Below, piece after piece: positions 61,707 through 64,000 of a stretch of DNA of 64,000 nucleotides. The stretch lies in the NCBI GenBank assembly GCA_949825025.1, contig OX463781.1:41615150-41679149 (forward strand), in the 5' to 3' direction. A program made the position numbers and the translations under genes. Numbering within the stretch: the first letter of the stretch is position 1; the number at the start of each line of letters is the position of its first letter. This DNA comes from Siphlonurus alternatus. Its lineage: Eukaryota; Arthropoda; Insecta; Ephemeroptera; Siphlonuridae. A model generated the notes under the pieces. That model made no database searches, was not told where the DNA came from, and saw nothing but the letters and a program-made list of their open reading frames with translations.

Positions 61707-62646
61707 TATATATTTATCAGGTGCTAGTGGAAGAGCTTTGCTATTATTTATTTATGAAGTAGGAAAAAAATTATATATTTTTTTTTCCGTTGTTGAAATT
61801 TTAACTTTGATTTTTTTTTTTTTTATTATATATAAAACATTATCTAATTGTAATAGACAAAGTTTAAAAACATATATAATAGAGCATGGGTGAAAATCTG
61901 AAGTTGAATATTATGTCATATGATAAACACTTAAATTATATAAAAATAGAGAAATATATTTTTTATTCTGAATATTCGTGTATAAAAAATAGTACGTGTC
62001 TTTTACGCTTGTCACCTGAGCGTTCCTGCGGAAATTTCTAAAAAAGCGAGTAAATATTTAATTCGGGATCTCGTCCCAAAAGGCAAGAAGGGGGAGACAA
62101 AGGTCATACCTGTGGAAGAGATTCAGACTTGAACCTGCTGCTGTGATGAAACTTTTTATGTGTTTTTTATAGCTCGTTTGTGTCAACTCTTTCATGGAAC
62201 TATTATTGACGGATGAAAGTTTTAACAATTTGTGTTTTGATTTTTTTTTTAAATCCTTTATTTTTTTCATAATTAACAGATTAGTATAAAGCAATTTTAT
62301 TAATTGAACGTTTTTATTGTTGTTATATTATATGTAAATTGATAGTAAAAATGATTTTATATTCGTGGTTAATTCAAAATTAATTTAAAAATTTTTGTGA
62401 ATATTACAAAACTTTAACATAAAAAAAAACACATACAACTCAATGATTATTTTTATTCTTTGTCATATTATTAATTTTTTTATGAATATGTATGTAATTA
62501 TATATATAATGCATCACTGCACAAACATTGATATCTAAAATATTCAATTTTTTTATATGAATAATTTTTTTATAAATGCTTTTATCAAAATATCATATTT
62601 TATATATTTCTCTATTTTTTTTTTATGATTAATTTCATTTTTATGT

Positions 62647-62741
<95 letters not shown>

Positions 62742-63039
62742 TTTCAAAAACTTCTGTGAAATAGCGGGACTTTAAGTGTTCCCCGGCGGGAAAATTTTCT
62801 CCATAAGCTACCATGTTAAAAAAATTGAATTTTTTCTCAGTAAATATTAAAGCTATTAATTTGAAACCATCACCTCCCCCCCCCCTCCTCCCCATTTAGG
62901 GGTCTTCTTATAATGAATCAAGAACCCATTTTCCTCTAAAAATATCTTTGCAAAAAAAAAAAAAAACGCCTTTTCTTTACATATTTTATTAATCTATATA
63001 GTTGTATCATGATATTTATAGGTTTGGATAGGACGGTGG
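61707..63039. other. AT-rich DNA with a (TTTA)n tract
   Basis: No gene. A box-B-like sequence on the minus strand (GGTTCAAGTCTG, complement of about 62126-62137) hints at another SINE fragment. Confidence 0.45.
62645..62744. repeat. (TTTA)n microsatellite
   Basis: About 25 uninterrupted TTTA units, the longest simple repeat in the right part of the window. Confidence 0.95.
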
Positions 63040-63340
63040 GAACACCGCAAAATCAGCTGACTTGAAGCCTCCATTAGAACGTTCCCATTATGCTAATGTT
63101 TGTATGACGTGTTACAGGCATCAGACGACTAGGGGGTGAGGGAGTACGTAGAAGAGAACACGATGCGGGGAGCGGGCAATGAGAGCAGCCGCGGTGGGAG
63201 CGGACTGCTAGGCCGGAGGACGAGAAAGCAGCCCTTAGACTCTACGGCGCGGGCGAGTTAACGCCGGCCATGTAGCGCCACGGACCATCCCCGCCCGCCC
63301 ACCCTGCTGCAACATATAGAACTGGTTCTCTTCACTAGAT
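63040..63340 (+). promoter_or_regulatory. GC-rich proximal promoter or 5' UTR block
   Basis: About 300 bases with abundant CpG (AGCCGCGG, GGCGCGGGCGAG, CGCCGGCC, CCCGCCCGCCC) in a region otherwise near three-quarters A+T. It lies 470-770 bases upstream of the open frame at 63806. It fits a CpG-retaining promoter or first exon of the gene leaving the window on the right. No TATA or initiator can be assigned with confidence. Confidence 0.5.
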
Positions 63341-63805
63341 CCAGTGTATTTCTATCTTAGAAAAAAGCAATTTTCAACGTATAGAATATATATATAAAAA
63401 AAAGTGTTAAAATTATAGTGAAGTGAAAAAAAAAAAATAGTTTAGTATAATATTTTCTTTTTTAAAAGTTAAAAAAGAAATATAATAATAGTAAAAAAAA
63501 ATATTTATTTACATTCTGGTGTGTTTAACACAGCCTCGGATTTTTAAAACGTGGTGGGTATATTTGGATTTAATATATGGGGTGAGGGGGGTAGTAGCAA
63601 TAATACAAGTAGTAGTAATTGTTCATCAAACGTTACTACCCCTTCATTTCAAAATAATAATAAATTATATTTATCTGAAAATAAAGACGTGTGGTTTATT
63701 AAAAAAAGAAAAAAACAATTTAATAATATTAATTATTTTAATAAACAAACAACGTCTGCAACAACTACCACAACATCTAACAACGTTTTGTTACGGAGTT
63801 CGGCT

Positions 63806-64000
63806 ATGGCTCGAAGAATGGTGTTTCACTTACCTGGACGACAAAATCCTCCTCCTCAACATTATCCTGCGAAAGGTTCAGGACTCTCAGGATCAGCATG
63901 CTACTACCCCTCAACGTACTTCCAGCAACATTCCCCAGCTGCACCTTCTGCCAGTCACGGCCTACTTCTACGAGCCACGCCAGACTCGGATGATCTTCTA
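63806..64000 (+). CDS. N-terminus of an unidentified protein, cut by the window edge
   Basis: A frame open from 63548 (after TAA at 63545-63547) to the end of the window. The first ATG in it is at 63806, giving 65 visible residues beginning MARRMVFHLPGRQ and rich in Pro, Ser, Gln and His; a second ATG follows at 63818. From about 63800 onward the codons use C and G freely and the composition is protein-like, whereas the upstream part (63548-63800) is AT-rich and Asn/Lys/Thr-heavy and may be UTR. A splice acceptor (AACACAG) ends at 63533, but an in-frame stop just after it means an upstream coding exon cannot join this frame, so the start should lie inside the exon. The family is not recognised. 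The long 5' region and dual GC-rich promoters resemble developmental regulatory genes. Confidence 0.55.
   Translation, partial: MARRMVFHLPGRQNPPPQHYPAKGSGLSGSACYYPSTYFQQHSPAAPSASHGLLLRATPDSDDLL

Overview
The window is animal nuclear DNA, most likely from an arthropod and probably an insect. It is very AT-rich, its genes are split by GT-AG introns, and it holds (TA)n, (GA)n and (TTTA)n microsatellites, a decayed non-LTR retrotransposon and many short inverted-repeat transposons (MITEs and fold-back elements). The species cannot be fixed from the sequence alone. No operon, phage, CRISPR or bacterial feature is present. Layout: positions 1-24672 are a non-coding AT-rich desert with MITEs, tRNA-like SINE remnants, microsatellites and a few GC-richer islands. 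An apparently intronless C2H2 zinc-finger gene lies at 24882-26213 (+), with a spliced-looking 5' UTR and an upstream ORF. After a repeat-filled gap comes a head-to-head pair of housekeeping genes: a 12-exon mitochondrial 3-methylcrotonyl-CoA carboxylase alpha subunit (MCCC1, 31109-40949, minus) and an 18-exon Rho exchange factor ECT2/pebble (41428-51637, plus). Both reading frames were rebuilt exon by exon and stay open throughout (706 and 902 residues). The two start codons are 478 bp apart, around a CCAAT-box-rich shared promoter. Positions 51640-57850 are again repeats in AT-rich DNA. At 57860-58165 a GC-rich, CTCT-rich block looks like the promoter and 5' UTR exon of a gene running to the right. 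A second GC-rich block at 63040-63340 precedes an open frame (63548-64000) that runs off the window. A 5'-truncated LINE at about 60520-61706 lies between them. The genes do not form one pathway: MCCC1 serves leucine breakdown in mitochondria, ECT2 drives RhoA activation in cytokinesis, and the zinc-finger protein is a presumed DNA-binding regulator. The main unexplained signal is the density of long fold-back elements, many of them inside transcribed introns. Several form families with two to four copies in this window, some are nested, and a perfect TGACGTCA octamer recurs 12 times, 9 of them inside these repeats.
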